A stretch of 7,030 nt of DNA from contig DGBM01000209.1 in assembly GCA_002384765.1 (NCBI GenBank), positions 1 to 7,030 of the forward strand. Direction: 5' to 3'. Origin of the DNA: Demequinaceae bacterium UBA4004 (GTDB lineage: Bacteria > Actinomycetota > Actinomycetes > Actinomycetales > Demequinaceae). Shown piece after piece: positions 5,924-7,030 of this stretch. The notes beneath the pieces were generated by a model. The model was not told the origin of the DNA. It saw only the letters and a list, made by a program, of their open reading frames with translations, and searched no databases. Position numbers and translations under genes: made by a program. Position 1 is the stretch's first letter; each line of letters begins with the position of its first letter.

Positions 5924-6744
5924 GCTCCTGCGCATCGCAGGCGCGCCCCGATAGTGGGAGCGGGTTGTTCGCCGAAGGGACGGATGTGGTGGTGAAGTAC
6001 GGCAACCACACCGCGCTGGCGCGATCCTCCTTCACCATCCCGCTCGATGCGGTGACGGCGGTGATCGGCCCCAACGGCTCGGGCAAGTCAACGCTGCTGA
6101 GCGCCTTGGCTGGCCTCGTGCCGGTTGCTGGCGGCCAGTTGCGAGTATTGGGCATGGAGCCGCACGAAGCTCGGAGTGAGGTGAGTTACGTCCTGCAGTC
6201 GACGGTCGTGCCCGCGTCGACCCCGATCACCGTGCGGGAGACCGTGGGCATGGGGCGCTTCCCCAGCGTCGGGCTGTTCCGGGCGTTCAGTCGAACCGAC
6301 CGAACCCGCGTCGCGGAGGCCATGCGCCAGATGGATATTGAGCATCTTGCCGGGAGGCACCTCCACGAGCTTTCCGGCGGGCAAAGGCAACGTGTCTACG
6401 TGGCCCAGGGACTTGCACAGAACCACACGGTCATGCTGCTTGACGAGCCACTCACCGGTCTGGACCTGGTGTCAGCGCGGACCATCGACGGCCTGATCCA
6501 CAGGGAGGACCGTCACGGTCACACCGTGGTGCTCACGACCCACGACCTCAACGAGGCCCGGGCCGCAGACCACGTCGTGCTCGTGAGCGGTCGCGTCGTG
6601 GCTAGCGGTCCACCGGAAGTGGTGTGCACCAGGAAGAATCTCGAGGTGGCGTTTGGCCTGGGCAGCCTCCACGGTTGGGGAGGTTTTCTGGACGACCCCG
6701 CCCACGACCCGCACGGCCACAGCCAGGCGGACTTGGGCCGCTAG
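5920..6744 (+). CDS. znuC: Zinc ABC transporter ATP-binding protein (ZnuC-like)
   Basis: This is a 274-residue ABC ATPase. Walker A is GPNGSGKST (50-58), the Q-loop Gln is 93, the signature is LSGGQRQR (151-158), Walker B is VMLLDE (171-176), the D-loop is GLD (180-182) and the H-loop is His208 in TTHD. All catalytic elements are intact. It would sit on the cytoplasmic face of the permease and power zinc import. The C-terminal tail after residue 256 is rich in His and Asp (DDPAHDPHGHSQAD, His at 262, 265 and 267). It could bind zinc locally as a sensor or buffer, though that is inference. The ATG at 5920 overlaps the permease stop (ATGA) with only a weak upstream GGTGA, so translation is probably coupled. 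The family core begins near residue 20, so the first 15-20 residues are a nonconserved extension. It is the last gene of the operon. Confidence 0.9.
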   Translation: MSSCASQARPDSGSGLFAEGTDVVVKYGNHTALARSSFTIPLDAVTAVIGPNGSGKSTLLSALAGLVPVAGGQLRVLGMEPHEARSEVSYVLQSTVVPASTPITVRETVGMGRFPSVGLFRAFSRTDRTRVAEAMRQMDIEHLAGRHLHELSGGQRQRVYVAQGLAQNHTVMLLDEPLTGLDLVSARTIDGLIHREDRHGHTVVLTTHDLNEARAADHVVLVSGRVVASGPPEVVCTRKNLEVAFGLGSLHGWGGFLDDPAHDPHGHSQADLGR

Positions 6745-6946
6745 TCGTTCAGTCGCGGACGGGCGAGTCTAGACCGTCGGTGTTGTGCTGCCACGCGGCG
6801 TCGTCGCCCCCCGAGGCGTCCCGCTGCTCGCCGTGCATGAAGAGGCTGGCACGCTCGACGGCTTGAATACTCCCGGTGAAAAGGCCCTCGTCGCTGGCGT
6901 GCTCGGGGGGAGGGGCCTGCTTGCGGCAGCGCGCGGGGCGGCTGGA
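6745..6946. other. Intergenic stretch with a possible small coding remnant
   Basis: This 202-base stretch lies between convergent znuC and the aldolase-like gene. On the minus strand a frame in phase with the aldolase stop stays open from 6946 to TGA 6751-6749, with almost every third codon position G or C. Its only normal start is ATG 6838-6836, giving 29 residues beginning MHGEQRDASGG. There is no ribosome-binding site and no recognisable homologue. It could be a tiny gene, a remnant or chance in GC-rich DNA. A likely terminator lies at 6879-6918. Confidence 0.3.
6879..6918 (-). terminator. Likely intrinsic terminator of the aldolase-like gene
   Basis: On the minus strand AGGCCCCTC (6918-6910) pairs with GAGGGCCT (6889-6882) with one bulged C, around a 20-base loop. 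The stem runs into a four-T tract (6882-6879). It starts 28 bases after the TGA at 6949-6947. The T-run is short, so strength is uncertain. Confidence 0.45.
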
Positions 6947-7030
6947 TCAGGCGGCCGAGGTCTCGCGCGCTATCGCGGCGATCAGCGCGTCGATGTCGTC
7001 CTCGGTGGTGTCGAAGCTGCACATCCAGCG
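6947..7030 (-). CDS. C-terminal end of a threonine-aldolase-like protein (partial)
   Basis: Only the last 27 codons and the stop are inside the window, and the gene continues beyond the right edge. The peptide RWMCSFDTTEDDIDALIAAI resembles the end of low-specificity L-threonine aldolases and related beta-eliminating lyases. These PLP enzymes commonly close with an R-x-M/C-x-S-x-x-TT-x-x-D-V/I-D motif and a final helix. They cleave threonine to glycine and acetaldehyde. The active-site lysine would be upstream and cannot be seen. The stop lies where family members usually end. It is convergent with znuC and probably not functionally tied to zinc uptake. Confidence 0.6.
   Translation of the reverse strand, partial: RWMCSFDTTEDDIDALIAAIARETSAA

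Noticed and set aside
1..7030. CRISPR array, tRNA or rRNA gene, insertion sequence ends
   Set aside because: No regularly spaced repeats, cloverleaf-like sequence, transposase-like protein or terminal inverted repeats were seen on reading both strands.

Overview
The window looks like chromosomal DNA from a high-GC Gram-positive bacterium (Actinomycetota, probably order Micrococcales). The reasons are strong G/C preference at third codon positions, an actinobacterial-type Zur (zinc-sensing Fur-family) regulator, and several genes whose predicted -10 box lies about 7 bases before the start codon, the arrangement of leaderless mRNAs. The placement is inferred from composition and protein style only.

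Layout, left to right. Bases 1-760 have visibly lower GC than the rest. They hold an unrecognised gene that appears broken by two mutually compensating frameshifts (93-755), preceded by a small hairpin. Bases 756-958 show no gene. On the minus strand, 959-2302 is a two-gene unit: an aldo/keto reductase followed by a MerR-type regulator with a 4-base overlap, driven by a textbook MerR-type promoter (19-base spacer filled by an 18-base perfect palindrome). The reductase is damaged by an in-frame TGA at codon 201 and by Ala in place of the usual catalytic Asp, while the regulator and operator look intact. Next, on the plus strand, is a compact Phd/YefM-RelE type II toxin-antitoxin pair (2391-2912) with two TGTACA-core operator boxes over its promoter. 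A RibD/dihydrofolate-reductase-like protein (2938-3480, minus) follows.

The right half is a zinc-uptake locus. A zur repressor gene (3600-4052, minus) is divergent from a znuA-znuB-znuC-type ABC transporter operon (4085-6744, plus), with a near-palindromic Zur box between them. The expected logic is that Zn-loaded Zur blocks both directions when zinc is sufficient. When zinc is low, the lipoprotein captures Zn2+, the membrane permease passes it inward and the ATPase powers the cycle. The ATPase carries a short His/Asp-rich C-terminal tail, and the binding protein lacks the His-rich loop common in ZnuA.

The right edge cuts the 3' end of a threonine-aldolase-like gene (minus) with a plausible terminator behind it. 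I found no CRISPR array, rRNA, tRNA, insertion sequence or clearly novel multi-gene system. The most notable points are the eroded reductase beside an intact regulator and promoter, the doubly frameshifted left-end gene, the recurrent leaderless promoter geometry and the shared zur/znu control region.
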